Shown in pieces: positions 1-12,580 of a DNA stretch of 64,000 nt (its first letter is position 1; each line of letters begins with the position of its first letter). Under the pieces are notes generated by a model. It was given only the letters and a program-made list of their open reading frames with translations, searched no databases and was not told the DNA's origin. Position numbers and translations under genes: made by a program. This DNA is from Chrysemys picta bellii (Eukaryota; Chordata; Testudines; Emydidae): NCBI RefSeq assembly GCF_011386835.1, contig NC_088797.1, positions 60,537,587-60,601,586 of the forward strand, read 5' to 3'.

Positions 1-519
1 GGAAAATATGGCCTCCAACTGGGGGTGCTGAGCCCTTCTGAAAAACCTGGCTGGTTTTGATTTATGTGATGCATGATCTTTCTATGGATTCCCAGCATAG
101 GGGTGAGTCTCACACACACACACTGCCACCCTCCTTCCCTCCTTGATTTGCCAGAATATCTCCTGACTCATTTTCCGCCCTGTGCTGGAATCTATGTTAG
201 CATTTCAGAAGCTCTGGTGGTCTCTGATAGGATGGTTTCAAACCCTACAGGCTTGTGGATTTTCTATGGCTAGATGAGGAATGGGGGTAGGACAGGTGTA
301 GATCAGCTTTGATTCTAAATCTGGGCTAATGTTTGAGGGATTCTTGTGATATTCAAGCTAAGGGTAAGTAAAGGATGCCTTCAGGGCGTTGCAAAGGGCA
401 ATGAGGGCTGGTTCTGCTATTTAGTGGAATGAGCATAGTTCTGGCAAGACAACTCTCTTTCCTCCTGTGCTACTGAAGTGCTGTGCGGCTTTGGGCAAGT
501 CTCATCTCTTTTCTGGGTG
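1..519. other. Unannotated sequence
   Basis: No gene or clear repeat is visible. A short CA run lies near 110-123. The open frame at 73-273 has no recognisable protein features. Confidence 0.4.
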
Positions 520-660
520 TGTCTGCACTTCAAAGAAAAGTGTGTTCATAACACAGGCTAACTAACTCGGGTTAAAATAGCAGCGCAGGCAGCACAAGGT
601 CAACCCCAGGCTCCACTATAGGTTTGGACTCAAGCTGCTAACCGAAGCTAGGGGCACACC
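520..660. repeat. Possible MITE remnant
   Basis: The left end resembles the TGTCTGCACTTC-type terminus of the better preserved elements at 19935 and 52021, followed by a Pu/Py-mixed body with 'aactcgggtt'. The right terminus is not visible, so this is only a probable relic. Confidence 0.25.
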
Positions 661-690
661 TTTTTCTGCACCGAAGAATCCTCTCTACCC

Positions 691-1241
691 CAGCGGCTCC
701 CAACCTGTTTGGGCGCAGGACCCATTTGGAAACTTTGCTGGACTGTTGTGACTCAGTAAGTAGCTTTAGTGCAAAAAACATCTGGCTTACTCAGTATGTC
801 TTACCCACGATATACAACATACACGTTAATGTAACAAGTAAGGAATAAGTACATGCTGTGCACCATTGCGGCAGTGCCTGTCCTGCAGAGTTGGCTGGAT
901 TCAGCTCCTTGCTCCGGGCACTTTCAGCTCTAGGGTCACAGCACCATTCATTCCAATTTGGCCTGCCACGCCCCTCTCCTCTCCCATCATGATGGAGGGT
1001 GGCTGGGCCAAACCTGAGCTATACTGCGACTCTGCACACCAGGTTGCAATGCCTGGAGTCAAGTTCAGCCAGCCCCGCAGGACCGAAGCCATAGGAGCTG
1101 CTGCTGCAGGCGAGTGCAGGGTGGGCTCTGCAAACCCCCCACCGTCCCACCCCACCCCCACTCTCCGGGCTTCCTACGCAACCCTTTGACACGTTCTGGC
1201 AACCCAAGTGTGGGTTGCAAATGAGGGGTTGCGATACCCTG
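691..1241. mobile_element. hAT-like non-autonomous DNA transposon
   Basis: The element begins CAGCGGCTCCCAACC and ends ...GCGATACCCTG, a weak terminal inverted repeat of the CAG...CTG type. It is flanked by an 8-bp target duplication (ctctaccc at 683-690, ctttaccc at 1242-1249, one mismatch). CAG ends and an 8-bp duplication are the hAT signature. The 551-bp body has no transposase frame. Open frames of 86-107 codons on both strands overlap each other and have low-complexity, proline-rich translations; I do not regard them as genes. Confidence 0.7.
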
Positions 1242-1249
1242 CTTTACCC

Positions 1250-3639
1250 CACCGCTAGAAGGAGGATGGTGTTGGTCAGCTCAGGGTGTTGTGTGGCGTG
1301 AGGGGGTGCACTCACCGCAGGAGCGCCTCCTCGTGGACAGGCGTAGCATCTGTCTTTTACTCTGGCACCCCCTGACAACAGTCGCTCCATCTCCTCCCTC
1401 TTCCATAACTCAGACCTCCAGCCAGGTGGCAATATCTATGTCTGCCCCTTTTAGGGTAACGACATTCAAATGACAAAAGTCCAACAGATTATTCCATGAC
1501 CTTGTGCCAGGTCTCTGGCCCCTGACTCTGGGCCCAGTGGTCGTAGCATCCCTCTGGGCTCTGAAGTATCCTTATCCCTTCATGTCAGGGGGCTTTGGGT
1601 CACCTTCCCAGTGGCTGGTGGTGGAATCCAGGCCCTCTCTCAACACTGGGTTCTAGTCCAGGACCCTATAACTAGCAGCCAAGATTGGCACAATCTCACT
1701 CCTCGTTGCTGTTTCCCTGGGCTTCTTCCTACCCAGCCTGTCTTGGCCTTTCTTCCCCACAATTTTTCAGGGCTCACCCGCCTTTCAGGGCGAGGATCCC
1801 TGGGCTTATTCTCCCCCTAGGTTTTCTCCCTACCTCCTTTCCGTTCCCACACAGTAACTACTGCCTCTCTCCCTGCAGCCCCCTCCAATACAGACTTCCT
1901 CTCTTTATACTAATCAGCCTGCCCCTGCCCAGCTGGCCTTCATGATCAGTCAAGCCTGGCTGTCCCTCCACATGCAGCCAGATAACATAACTGGCCTCTC
2001 AGGCCCACACTAACCCCTTCAGGCCCTGTGTGAGGTACACCCACCATTATTCACTATTTCCAGTCTCTACCGTACATTTGACATATAAATAAATATATTA
2101 GGGCAAATCTGCCTTGCTCCACACCCTGAGCTGAGCAGAGACTGGCTGCAAGCCCCCTGCAGGGGATTCTCCTAGAGTGAGAAAGTCCCCTTAGGCCATA
2201 GAGTCATCAGGCCTGCTCCTGTCTCCCCTGTCCCCCGAGACCTCAGTACACAGGCTGGGGACATGTCTAGTGGCCAGGAGGGGCATAGAGGCAGCGGGAG
2301 GAGGTCTGACTGTGATCCAGCTATCCTCAGCTGGTGGATGGGTCCTTGGAGGCCATTGCCAGCCAATGCATGTTAGATGCCAGGGCTGGGCACAGAACCA
2401 GGGAGCTGTGACTTGATCACCCAAGGAGGATCTGGACACAGCAGAGGACCCAGCACATTGGCACTAATTACTTATTGCATTAATGAATGCATGAAGGCAA
2501 GCGACGGGGCGCATGCTACTGACGTGCTCACGGCCGGTTCAGAATGGGATCTCCCCAAGAAAGCGTCGATACCCTTCCCGGGGCGAATGTGCCGATGGGA
2601 GCTGGTGTGCCCTTTTAATTGCTCTATTAGCACAAAATAAAAATGCACATAAATGTTAGTGCTTTTCATACAACACTTAGGGTTGTTTGCTAGCTGAAGG
2701 TAAAGTGCTTTGAGAAGGAAAGCACACTTCCTCACCGGGGCTGCTTCCCATAATTACCTGGAGTATGACTGCTTAAATTGTAGCTGGGCAGAAGTGTTTT
2801 GCTTCAGTGAGGCACCAGTGGCTCTGCAACAGAGCTGCCTTTCATGTCCACTTCGTAAGCGTAACAGATCATTTGGCCGAGAGTAGCCAGGCTCACATAA
2901 ACTGGGTTTACAAAGAGTTATAAAAAGGTTGGAGGATGGGCTCTTTCTGTCTCTCTCACGCTTATTCCAGCTTTCCCCCTGTATAATTAATTTCACCGCA
3001 AGGCGATGCAGTCCAGCTTTTCTTGGACAGGGTGAATCTAGATCAATAAATATCAGGCACAGTATATTAATCTATCTGCCACTGTGCGCTGGAAGAGAGA
3101 CACCCCGGTTGTGTTAGTCAAAAGTAACCTCAGCGTTTGTTTTGTTCTCCGTTGGTGGGGCACAATGCCTGTGTTATGCAGGCACTGCTGGAATGGGAAA
3201 GTGCCAAAATGTGCTATGGAAAATAAACTGGCTCGGGATCTGGGTCATAAGAGAAACGGCGTCTCCTCCGGGTGGGCAGGAGAACTTCACACCATGAAAC
3301 CACTGCTGTCAGATCAGCTGAGATTTGCAAAGCTGCCTACGGGTGATGCATGTCCAGTTGGGGAGTTGGGTATCTAAATCCCTAAGGTAGCTTTGTACAT
3401 TTCAGCCAGTGCTTTGCTCAGGAGTCTGTCATGCCCAGGGCACTATTTCCTCTCCTTGTGGGAGACAGGTAACTCCCATGGACTCCACTGGGTGCAATTC
3501 AGCCATGGGCAGGAGGGACAATGCAAGGCATAAGTGACACTTAATAGGCCTGAAGTGGGACTTAAGTGGTGCGTAGTTCTTGTGCTGGCCCGCTGCACGT
3601 GAGCAAATTTCACCCTCAGGGCCTGATCTACAGCTCTCG
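1250..3639. other. Unannotated sequence
   Basis: This 2.4-kb stretch shows pyrimidine-rich patches (about 1790-1930) but no gene, known repeat end or RNA gene that I can support. The short open frames overlap on both strands and none resembles a known protein. Confidence 0.4.
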
Positions 3640-3715
3640 GAAGTCAATGAGAGTTCTGGGGAAAGACGCCCATTGACTTCCATTGGCTTTGGATCAGGCC
3701 CATACTAAGTGGAGA
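3640..3715. repeat. Ancient 'cattgacttc' repeat fragment
   Basis: Contains 'cccattgacttccattgg' followed by 'ggatcaggccc'. Related words occur near 16990, 20975, 36165 and 37300, suggesting fragments of one old interspersed family. The class is not known to me. Confidence 0.3.
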
Positions 3716-4052
3716 GTACATGGCTCTTGGGTTCAAGCCGTTGTTCTTCCACTGACGGGAGCGTCACCCCACTTAAGGGGGGGGGTTGCCAACATTGATT
3801 AAGATCGAACCTTCGTGCATTTGGTTGAGATCCCTGCATGGTGATGGCTTGTCTCCAGAAACAAGCTGTTGTCATCACAAAAAATACCAGCGAAAAGGAA
3901 TCCCGCTTCCCCTTTTATTGGTTTCTCTGTCAGTTTCTCTGACAGCCGTAGAGTGTGTATTAATTGTATCAGTCACTCCAGCTTTTATATATTTGTATAA
4001 AATTCAGGACATTACACCATGTAAAACAATCTAGGGTGTTTGTGTGTCTCTG

Positions 4053-4053
<1 letters not shown>

Positions 4054-4108
<55 letters not shown>
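4054..4108. repeat. (CA)n microsatellite
   Basis: About 27 uninterrupted CA units. Frames through it translate to His-Thr or Cys-Val repeats and are not coding. Confidence 0.97.
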
Positions 4109-4110
<2 letters not shown>

Positions 4111-5734
4111 CTCAGCTTGTTTTACATTATGTAATGTTCTGAAAAGATATCCGCCTGGGACTGGAATGGGCACACGGAATCTATCCCATGATGATTTGTG
4201 TGAGCCCCACAACATGCTGACACATGACTTCATGTGTTTAAGTTAGTGCTTTGTAGCCACCTGGCCAAAGTGGATGTGTTCAATAAAGCTGCTAGTTCTT
4301 TTATATTAATAGTGACTCTTAGCCATGTTCATTCCAGTTCCTGGCAATCTGGGACACAACACGCTGATGAGGTGCCATGGAGACATTGGGCGTTACATCA
4401 GTACAGTCCATCTGGCTTACAGCTATGGGATCGTTATGGCAATATGTCATTAATAGAGAAGTCAATAAGTGTACGTTACTGCATCCCAGATGATGGCACT
4501 TTGCTTTTTAATTAAGTCTGAAACTAAAATGCCTTTGGTTTGGAAAGCCTCCAAGAGAACATAACTTTACATTTCATTGGCTGTGAACAGATGCATCAAA
4601 GTGTTCTCATTCTTCTGACACCAAGTGAAAACACCTGATCTCAGGGACTCGTGAGTAAAGGAGAGCCACAAAAGAAGCAGTTTGACATGAATTCCAAATA
4701 TAGGACCGCATTCTCTCTCCTTCTCCATTCCCTTTATGCTGCTCCGGCAGTGCAAAAAGAGCAGAAAACTGGCCACCAACTCCTAGCTGCAGATTTCCTC
4801 CATCAAAGTCCCCCCAGCAGGTATGGAGGCAGTGTGGTGAGCATCTATACCTCCTTCCCCCAGTCCTCGGTGCAAAGGGCATGCCAAGGAGGAGGACCAT
4901 ACCTGGGGCAGGGAGAGCTGAACAGCAGATATGGCATTTCTTGGACACTGTTGCCAGTTGGTGTATGTTAGAGCAGCTCCCAGGCTGCTCTCTCTTGCTC
5001 CTGGGGCCACGCAGAGATACCTGGAGCTCTAATCAGCTCCCAGACAGACATCACCTCTGCTGCATCCCACTAGATACAGCCGAATCTGGCTCACAGTATA
5101 AAAATAATACGCACCTAGATCAGTTCTTTCATACAAGGAGCTCAGCACATTTTCCAAATGTTAATTAGTCACTAGCCCTGCAATGTTGGTAAATATTGTT
5201 ATGAGTTGGATTAAAACTCATTCAATCTGTGGGGTGTAACAGCTGCTCTTAACTGACGAAAAGCAATTGAGTTCCTTTATGTAACCAGAAAACTGAAACA
5301 TTAGGAGCCTCCACCCAAAACACAGGCATGTCACTGCCCAGAACAAAGGCACATGCAAGATCACAGAAACTGAGCTACGTGGGCAGAGGGGTTTTGTTTA
5401 GATGTCTGTGTCTCTGAGAAAAGCAGCAGAAAGATCAGAGGAGAGAGACAAGCCGTAGAAAGTCAAAGACACAACCACAGAAGCACTGGTATTGTGACCC
5501 TGAGAGACAGCTGAGGATAGAGCTTTTGGGCTAAGTGCTGCTTGGAAAGGGGATTGGAACTGTGAGCAAAGAAACTGTCTCCTGTCTGATTCCTGCTGTG
5601 TTCAGGAAACAGGCCTTCATACATTTTTGGTAAATAAACAGGATTGCACCAAAGAAATACCTGGCTCCATCATTAATTTCTCCTCACTGGAACAACCTGT
5701 TAGAGCCTGCGGTTTGGCTAATTGCTCATGTCGC
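4109..5734. other. Unannotated sequence
   Basis: No repeat termini or protein similarity recognised. The open frames near 4607-4971 lie on both strands over the same bases and look like chance frames. Confidence 0.4.
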
Positions 5735-5900
5735 AAAGGGGTAACACTATTACCAGCTGCATTTTACAAATGGGACAACTGAGTCATGGTGGGATTACCT
5801 GTCAAGCCCAGAACCAGGCACCCGCAGAGCTGGGAAAGGGGCTGAGGGATCCTGACACCCAGTGCATTGTTCTAACCAACAGACTATCTCACAACCCCGG
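5735..5900 (-). repeat. MIR/CORE-type SINE (minus strand)
   Basis: Read on the plus strand, the order is 'attttacaaatgggacaactgag', a degenerate 'caagcccagaaccaggc' segment, then 'gatcctgacacccag' and 'gttctaaccaacagac'. This is the reverse complement of a tRNA-derived SINE with its CORE segment. Divergence suggests great age. Confidence 0.5.
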
Positions 5901-5988
5901 CACCCCAGCATTGCCACCATAGGGGGAATGTGGGCTAGGCAGATTTCCGGTTACCCGGTGGCCTGGTCTGGGCCTGAATGAATTAGAT

Positions 5989-6390
5989 CAGTGGTTCCCA
6001 AAGTGTGGGGCACACCCCTCTAGGGGGGCACGGAGGAACATTTGGGGGGGGCACGTAGAAGGGTCAGGGCCAGTCCCCATGGGGGGCGGGGAGGGAGTGC
6101 CACTCTTCCAGCCCCGCTCCACCCGCAGACCAGCTCCATTCCCAATCCTGTTCAGCCCCCAGTCCTGCTCCCCCTCCAGGCCTAGCACCACCCTAATTTC
6201 CTCTCCACCCCCAGGGCCAGCTCCGCCTCTAGCTCCAGCTCCTCCCCCATCCCCAGTTCTGCCTCCAGCTCCGCCTTCAGCCCAAGCTCCACTGCTGAGG
6301 AAGCCTTGGCTCTGCAGTCATGGAGGGGGCGCAGGACAGATTCCATTACTGGTAAGGGTGGGCGCGACTGGAATAGTCTGAGCACCACTG
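5989..6390. mobile_element. hAT-like non-autonomous DNA transposon
   Basis: Left end CAGTGGTTCCCAAAG; the right end, reverse complemented, is CAGTGGTGCTCAGAC. A perfect 8-bp target duplication, aattagat, lies at 5981-5988 and 6391-6398. The 402-bp body is GC-rich, with a pyrimidine-rich centre (ctccagct-type words), and codes for nothing recognisable. The perfect duplication suggests it is younger than the element at 691. Confidence 0.85.
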
Positions 6391-6398
6391 AATTAGAT

Positions 6399-7109
6399 AA
6401 CACCAGTGAGTTTCAGATAGGGAAATACAGGCCAGGGGAGGCATTGTGTGAGACCTACGAGGAACTTTCAAAGCTGCTGAGCCAGGCCAAGCTAAAATAC
6501 AAGTGACAACTAGCAGCCAAGGCACAATCCTCTGCTGTCCAGACAGCTTGGGTGTGTCATTGTTTGCAGAGCACTGTGGAAGGGCCCAGGGGATTTCTCC
6601 AGCCATGTGAATGCCAGTGCTTTCAGCTAGGGGCTTACTCACTGGTCAGGCTCATCACTCACAAGCACCAGGAACGTGAATGATCACATCACTTACACAG
6701 ATTGCAAATCTCCTAGGGCCAGAGCCTGGCTCTTTCTGCACATGACCTGCCAGGACGGAGCCCTGCCCCACTTGTCCACCTACATGGGGGCATCGGTGAA
6801 GGAGATAGAGAAGTCAGTGGTGCTAGATATCCCAAAGGAGAGGGACAGGCTGGAGTGGGGCATTGTCCTGGCCCCTCTCCCTTCTCCACAGTCTCCTGAG
6901 CCAAGGTGGGGTGGATGGAGTGCTGGATGGAGCAGTAGAAGCCAATCCTCAGTGGGCTTCCTTTAGTGCCAGCCAGAGGCTTTCAGGATGTCTCACCAGC
7001 TGCCATCCTCATCTGGCTAAACATGGCAATGGCTTAAGTTGTAAGCCCACAGTGCCTACGCTGGCTTTGCATATGTTTGCACAGTATGCACCAGGCAGCG
7101 ATTTAGACC
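6399..7109. other. Unannotated sequence
   Basis: No gene or repeat end recognised in this stretch. Confidence 0.4.
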
Positions 7110-7215
7110 CAGGCTGAGATTTCCAAACCCACCTAGAGGATTTAGATGCACAACTCCTGTGAATTACACTGAATGAGGCATCCAGACCCCTTAGGCATCG
7201 TTGAAAATCTCAAGC
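7110..7215. repeat. 'Cacctaaat/ttgaaaat' family repeat fragment
   Basis: Shares words such as 'gatttccaaacccacctag', 'tttagatgcaca' and 'gttgaaaatctcaag' with the longer copies at 34440-34625 and 62527-62822. It is an interspersed repeat of unknown class. Confidence 0.35.
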
Positions 7216-8072
7216 CGTAAACCAGACATGGTTGGAATTCATCCCTCCACCCAGAGCATATAAACATTTTCCATGCGCCGTACAGTGCATTCCACTAGCT
7301 CGCACCGCACAACACTGCGCCCCAGAACAATGAGTCTCCTATGGGCAGTGCCAGTGGCCGCCCCGATCTGACCTTTCAACCTCCCTCCTATTCCTCAGCT
7401 CTGGCAGCCAAGGTAATGCCGAGTAAGAGACATGGAAAAAAATAAATAAGACATCCTGACCCAGAAAAGCACACTTGGCTCTGACAGTGCAAGTCCTGGC
7501 GAAGGGGAAAATATGTACAAAGCGCGGCCTTTGTTTATAGGGTTTAGTAACTGGAACCGCCCCGAAAGGGAAAGTTGCAAGGAGCAGTTCTAACTACAAG
7601 AAAAACAAACCGAGTCCCTTTGCCTCGTTCCAATCTGAACTGAGATTTCAGTGAGGAGGACAGAGCCGTGCTCACTTCTCTCCTGACTGGGACAGGCTAA
7701 AACCTCGACCAGCTAGGAATCTATGTAACAAGCCAGGGGCAAAAATAAATCAAAGGAGCAGAGGAGGGTCAAGGGTTAGAGACTCAGATTTCTACCCTCT
7801 GTGAGCCTATTCTGTTAGCCCTGTCACTTTCTGAAGTTGCTACAGCTACTGGATCATAAGGCAATGAACTCATAAATGCAGTCAGCACCAAGGAAGCAGG
7901 AGTGTTCCATGCTATTAGAGAGCAATCTGCATGTTGTCATCCATGATGAGTACTTACCGGCATTCCTTGCAGTGTTGTTCTGAGAAATGCCTATGGATCT
8001 TCACACATCCACCCAGATGCAGTTCCTCCATACGTGCTCACAGTTGCTATGTCAATACATCTTCCTCACTCC
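7216..8072. other. Unannotated sequence
   Basis: No supported feature. A poly-A-rich stretch occurs around 7434-7450. Confidence 0.4.
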
Positions 8073-8121
8073 CAGTACGCACGCATGCACACGCATGCAC
8101 ACGCACGCACACACACACTCA
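8073..8121. repeat. Imperfect CACG/CA microsatellite
   Basis: Alternating 'acgcatgcac' and 'acacacac' units. Short open frames across it are His/Thr/Ala-rich artefacts. Confidence 0.8.
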
Positions 8122-8284
8122 TACAATCCTGAAGAAAAAAACCCCTACCTGAGTAGATCTTCCTTTGGTGTAAATTGAATAGTTCTATGGAAGTCGATGC
8201 GCTAATTTCCACCAGCTCCACTTACAAGATGGGGGATCTTTCTAAAGACCTGCTCCAGCTCAGCAGACGTTATGGGCTTGATTC

Positions 8285-8605
8285 AGGAATCACTGGGTGA
8301 GGTTCTGTGGCCTAGATCAGGGGTTCTCAAACTGGGGGTCGGGACCCCTCAGGGGGTCATGAGGTTTTTACATGGGGGGGGTCACGAACTGTCAGCCTCC
8401 ACCCCAAACCCTGCTTTGCCTCCAGCATTTATAATGGTGTTAAATATATAAAAAAGTGTTTTTAATTTATAAGGGGGGGTCTCACTCAGAGACTTGCTAT
8501 GTGAAAGGGGTCACCAGTACAAAAGTTTGAGAACTACTGGCCTAGATGATCATCATAGACTAGAGGTTCATAACAGTCCTTCTGGCCTTAAAATCTATGG
8601 GTGAA
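8285..8605 (+). repeat. CR1 LINE 3' end, split by a hAT insertion
   Basis: Outside 8318-8547 the sequence reads 'tgggtgaggttctgtgg', 'cctagatgatcatcatag' and 'ccttctggccttaaaatc'. This is the CR1 3' untranslated tail also seen at 42800 and, in reverse, at 9254 and 44700. Only the last roughly 100 bp is present, a typical 5'-truncated LINE copy. Confidence 0.7.
8318..8539. mobile_element. Short hAT element (222 bp)
   Basis: The left end CAGGGGTTCTCAAAC and the reversed right end CAGTAGTTCTCAAAC form a near-perfect terminal inverted repeat. A perfect 8-bp target duplication, gcctagat, sits at 8310-8317 and 8540-8547. The body has 'ggggtcggg' and a 'gtgttaaatatataaaa' middle. It inserted into an older CR1 tail. 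It is non-coding and would have depended on a transposase elsewhere. Confidence 0.9.
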
Positions 8606-9253
8606 ATCCTGGCCCCACTTGAAATTTGGTCATTTTCTTCACTGGGGCCAGAATTTCATCCTATGAATCCATGAACTTTAAGTTAAGGTTGGAAATATTC
8701 ATTCTCCCTCCCTGCGAGTTCATTGGTAAATGTTGCAGTAGGAAACGTGGTCTGAGTAATGGGAACATAGCTCAGCCGTTCTGTGTTGTAATTGTTTTGT
8801 GGCGGGGCTAGTTGCAGCTCCATAGTTAAAGCCTGAGCTGAGGTTTGGGAACACACGGTTAAGGCACCCAGCTGACCTTAACTCTGCCCTGTAGTACTGC
8901 CATGAAGAAAAAGATAAAAAATCTGAATTCTCTTTAAAAATCAATGTAATCTAATCTGGGACCACAAACATTAAAATGCCTTAATTGTAACCGTATGTTA
9001 TTGTGTGGCTTAACTACGGGGCAGAGTTGAGGTCATTGGGTGCCCTATCTCTGCACTGCCATCCCTTAATATGCCTGGATTTCTTTTAAGTTTACCCATG
9101 CACCGTACAGTGCAAAACTCTATTTTCCTGAGTTTAGTTTGGTTTGGGGGATAATTACAAACATCCCTGTAATGGATTTTACCCTTAATTACAGACATGG
9201 ACACCAAATTTTAACTTCAGTTTAAACATACTTTTTGTCTGGGAAGAGTATAT
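8606..9253. other. Unannotated sequence
   Basis: No gene or repeat termini recognised. Confidence 0.4.
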
Positions 9254-9866
9254 CTATAGATTCATAGCTTCCAAGGTCAGAAGGCACCACTGTGATCATG
9301 TAGCCAGAACTTCTGGTCTGACCTCCTGTATAACACAGGCCAGAGAACTTCCCCACAATAATTCCTAGAGCAGAGCTTTTAGAAAAACATCCAATCTTGA
9401 TTTAAAAATTGTAAGTGATGGGGAATCCACCACGACATTTGGTAAGTTGTTCCAAATGGTTAATTACTCTCACTGTTAAAAATTTACACTTTATTTCCAA
9501 TCTGATTTGTCTAGCTTCAACTTCCAGCCATTAGATCATGTTACACCTTTTTCTACTACATTGAAGAGCCCAGTATCAAATATTTGTTCCCTGTGTAGGT
9601 ACTTATAGACTGTGATCAAGTCACCCCTTAATCTTCTCCTTGTTAAGCTTAAATAGACTAAGCTCCTTGAGTCTATGTCTATAAGGCATGTTTCTAATTC
9701 TTTAATCATTCTCATGGCTCTTCTCTGAACCTTCTCCAATTTATCAACATTCTTCTTGAATTTTGGGCACCAGAACTGGACGCAGTATTCCACCAGCAGT
9801 CGCACCAGCGCCAAATATGAACGTAAAATAACCTCTCTGGATCTGGGCCTCTTTGCTTTACTCAAA
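9254..9866 (-). repeat. CR1 LINE 3' fragment with end of reverse-transcriptase ORF
   Basis: On the minus strand this carries the C-terminal end of CR1 ORF2 and its 3' untranslated region. The 109-codon frame (9865-9536) contains LVEYCVQFWCPKF, VQRRAMRMIKELE and RRLRGDLITVYKYL, all hallmarks of the region downstream of the CR1 reverse transcriptase. The 3' end, read on the plus strand, is 'ttcatagcttccaagg'. CR1 ORF2 normally encodes endonuclease and reverse transcriptase; both catalytic domains are missing here, so the copy is dead by 5' truncation. Confidence 0.85.
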
Positions 9867-10544
9867 TCTGTTGTTGAGAAATGTTTGGGTATAAGAGTGT
9901 TTCTTGGCGGAGTTAAGGCTTCATTTTTATGAGAGACGTTGGTATTAGTAAATTTACCATTTGACTATAAATTAATGAGAATTAATATTTATTTTCAGCA
10001 CCCTTAGCTGGGAATTTCCAAACATTTGCATGCTCAAATTTTGTAATTATTCCAAACCAAAAACATTTCTTTCCAAAGACTAATTAAATATACGAGGTGA
10101 CAACAGTGTCATTCCCTCCACCAATGACTGGGTTACATATTACAGCATTTTAATGACGACCTTTGCATCCATACCCTCTAGGAACCTCTCCCACATAGAT
10201 TTGTAGCAAACAGTCATGAAATCTTTCACCCTGCAGCTATTCACCTTGGCCCAGTCAGTTAGCACAGAAACCACTAATGACTTTCTGGGTTTAGACCAGT
10301 TCTGTTCAAAACTGCCCCATGCACCGATTTCTCCTGTAGGAATAGAGCATTAGAAGTTTGAATTTATAAATCCAAGCCATTTTCTACTAATAATACTCAG
10401 TCCGTACAGAGTGGAAAAGATCATTCTTTCACTGCTGAACTGGCTGATCCAGCCCATGAGTTTACCCATATCCAGCTTTTCTCCAATGACAGGCTGAAAA
10501 GTTAGGCAAAGAGTCACACAAGTGCATCTCATAGGAGAGGGAGC
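9867..10544. other. Unannotated sequence
   Basis: AT-rich at the left, otherwise featureless. No gene seen. Confidence 0.4.
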
Positions 10545-10770
10545 AGTGCGACCTTCTAGCCTGGACCAGTACATAGAAGACCTGAGTTCTATTCCTGCCT
10601 CTGCAACAGGCCTTCTGGGTGTTGTTGGGCAAGTCACTTCACCTCCCCATGCCTTAGTTTCCGCTGCTGGAAAATGGGGATACAGCTCCTGACCTCCTTT
10701 GTAAAGCACTTTAAGGTCTATGGATGACAAACACTGTAAGAGCCTGAGGTATTATTATTATAATAGCAAA
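10545..10770 (+). repeat. MIR/CORE-type SINE
   Basis: Shows, in order, 'gacctgagttctattcctg', 'gttgttgggcaagtcactt', 'cttagtttccgctgctgg', 'aaaatggggatac' and a 'tattattattataat' tail. This is the tRNA-derived head, CORE and tail order of MIR-type SINEs. The open frame on the opposite strand (10350-10730) is antisense to it and not a gene. Confidence 0.75.
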
Positions 10771-12052
10771 TATCCGTTGCTAATTAGTTCACTATGTCTC
10801 CACCTCCTCTTTGACTTTGCAAACACTCAGAGTGCTGCTTTGGGCATCTTTACATGCTTCCCAGGGATGGTAGGTGCAGTCAGACGGCTCCGCCCGGCCT
10901 CAGCATACCTTCCCTGAGAGCTAAGCCCCTTTCCTGACAGGCTGATTGCCTTTGTGCATCGCTAGTGCTCTGGCTTCTGCAAAGCCCTGAGCTCTGGGTG
11001 CACATAACAGCATCTCCTCTTCCGTATACTGCTGTCCACTGGGCTCCTCTGCAGCTGCGTGGGGAAATGCCATGGAATCCTTCACATCTCCAAGCACCGG
11101 GACACTGCTGCTGGTAGTACCATCTATAAAGTCAATGCAGTGCCCCTAACACCTTGCTGGGGGGCATGGGTTCCATTCTGACCATACTGAACCCCCCACA
11201 AACACACCATTTCATTCAGCAATCTGGGATTTGTTGGAGCAGGTGGATACAAGTACTGACTCCACTTAGTTTAAGAGATGTGACGAATCTGCAGAGCAGA
11301 GACAGGGTCTGTGTGCCTGTGAGAGACACTGGCTTGTCTAGTTTTTATTTTGAGCACAGGGCACTCCTCTTATAGGCCTGCAGACCTGGGTACTTGCCAT
11401 TCACTTTACAGTGTGGGAAATCATGTATTTAATTTGTAAAAACACTTGTGACACCAACTCCTGGACAGATTCCCAGGTGCAACCCAGATATACAGCTCCA
11501 CCAAACCAGGCTATTGTCCTGATGCCGGACTGTACAAACCAGGCTTAAGAAGACAGCTCAGGGCAGTGGTCACTGCTCACAGTGGGAAGGACAGCACCGT
11601 CCCTTCAGTGGCTTATTTCAGTAGCAAATTACCACACGTCCTGCGATAGCTCTGCTGCTCCAGCCAGCAACTGTATGGGGAAGGGAAGAGGGTGGAGCCA
11701 AACCTGTGCCCGTTCCCTGCCCACTTTTTATCAGGAGAGAGGAAACAGGCCTGTAGGCCCACTGAGAACCCAGAGCCCAAGGCCACATACGTTCTTTTCC
11801 CTCTTCTTACTCCCTTGTGTGGCTGTCTAGTCCAAGTCACAATCCAGTCCTCTGTGCATAGGGCTCACTTTGCCTTCTGCTGCAAAACCACCCACTCTGG
11901 GGTGGAATAGAGCCGCAGCAACTACACGACAAGGTATTTCCAGCAGGAAATGACGAGGGATAATGTCTCCAGTTGAAATGCAGGGGCAGGTAGAAGGGCA
12001 GCAGGCAATTGCTGGGGTTGGAATTCTTCCAGTTCACAGTGGCTGTAACTAG
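10771..12052. other. Unannotated sequence
   Basis: No supported gene, RNA or repeat. Open frames at 11582-11910 overlap on both strands. Confidence 0.4.
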
Positions 12053-12415
12053 AGCCGGATGAAATTTTTTGTCAACCAAAAAAAATTATATGCAGATTTG
12101 GATCAATCAAAATGTTTTGTGTTGAATTTGCTGAATTGTTTCAGCCAAGAACGCCCTCCCCCCCCGAATAGAAAATAATCCCCACAACTCAAAATCTTTT
12201 GTTGTTTCTAAATCAAACATTTCAATTTGAAATGAATTTTCCCTTCAAATTCTACGTCAGTTCTATTCACAGAACGTAAAAGGTGAACACCTCAGAAACG
12301 AAACCAAATGTTTCCTTCAAACCGGATGAGATGGTTTTGGTTCATCTTAAAATTCCACAAATGTTGGTTCCAGGTCGCTGCAAAGTGACTTTTGTTTTCA
12401 GTTCCCCTCAGTAGA
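12053..12415. repeat. AT-rich 'aaaatgtttt' repeat family, copy 1
   Basis: Runs of 'tttttgtcaacc', 'caatcaaaatgttttgtg' and 'catttcaatttgaaatga' match the words in copies near 15230, 16270, 23120, 28687, 49195, 51135 and 54966. Local self-complementarity is high. The class is unknown. Confidence 0.5.
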
Positions 12416-12424
12416 AGAATCAGT

Positions 12425-12580
12425 CACTGTAACTCGGCAGATGTAATTCGGTACAGGGTCCATGAGCCAAGTCCTCCCTGGTGTAACTCAGCAGAGCTCC
12501 ATTGGCTTAATGGAGCTATAGATCGCTGATTTACACTGGCTGAGGAACAGGTCCAGTATCTTGGTTTTATGTCTTATCCA
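12425..12580. repeat. 'Gtgtaactc/gatttacact' repeat fragment
   Basis: Contains 'cctggtgtaactcagcag', 'agctccattggctt' and 'gctgatttacactggct'. Related fragments occur at 53480-53578 and 60168-60245. It appears to be an old interspersed family of unknown class. Confidence 0.4.

Noticed and set aside
4012..4246. Frames with Cys-Val or His-Thr repeats
   Set aside because: They are translations of the (CA)n microsatellite.
10545..10770. tRNA gene within the SINE heads
   Set aside because: Only degenerate promoter-box words of tRNA-derived SINEs are visible; no complete cloverleaf can be drawn here or in the other SINE copies.
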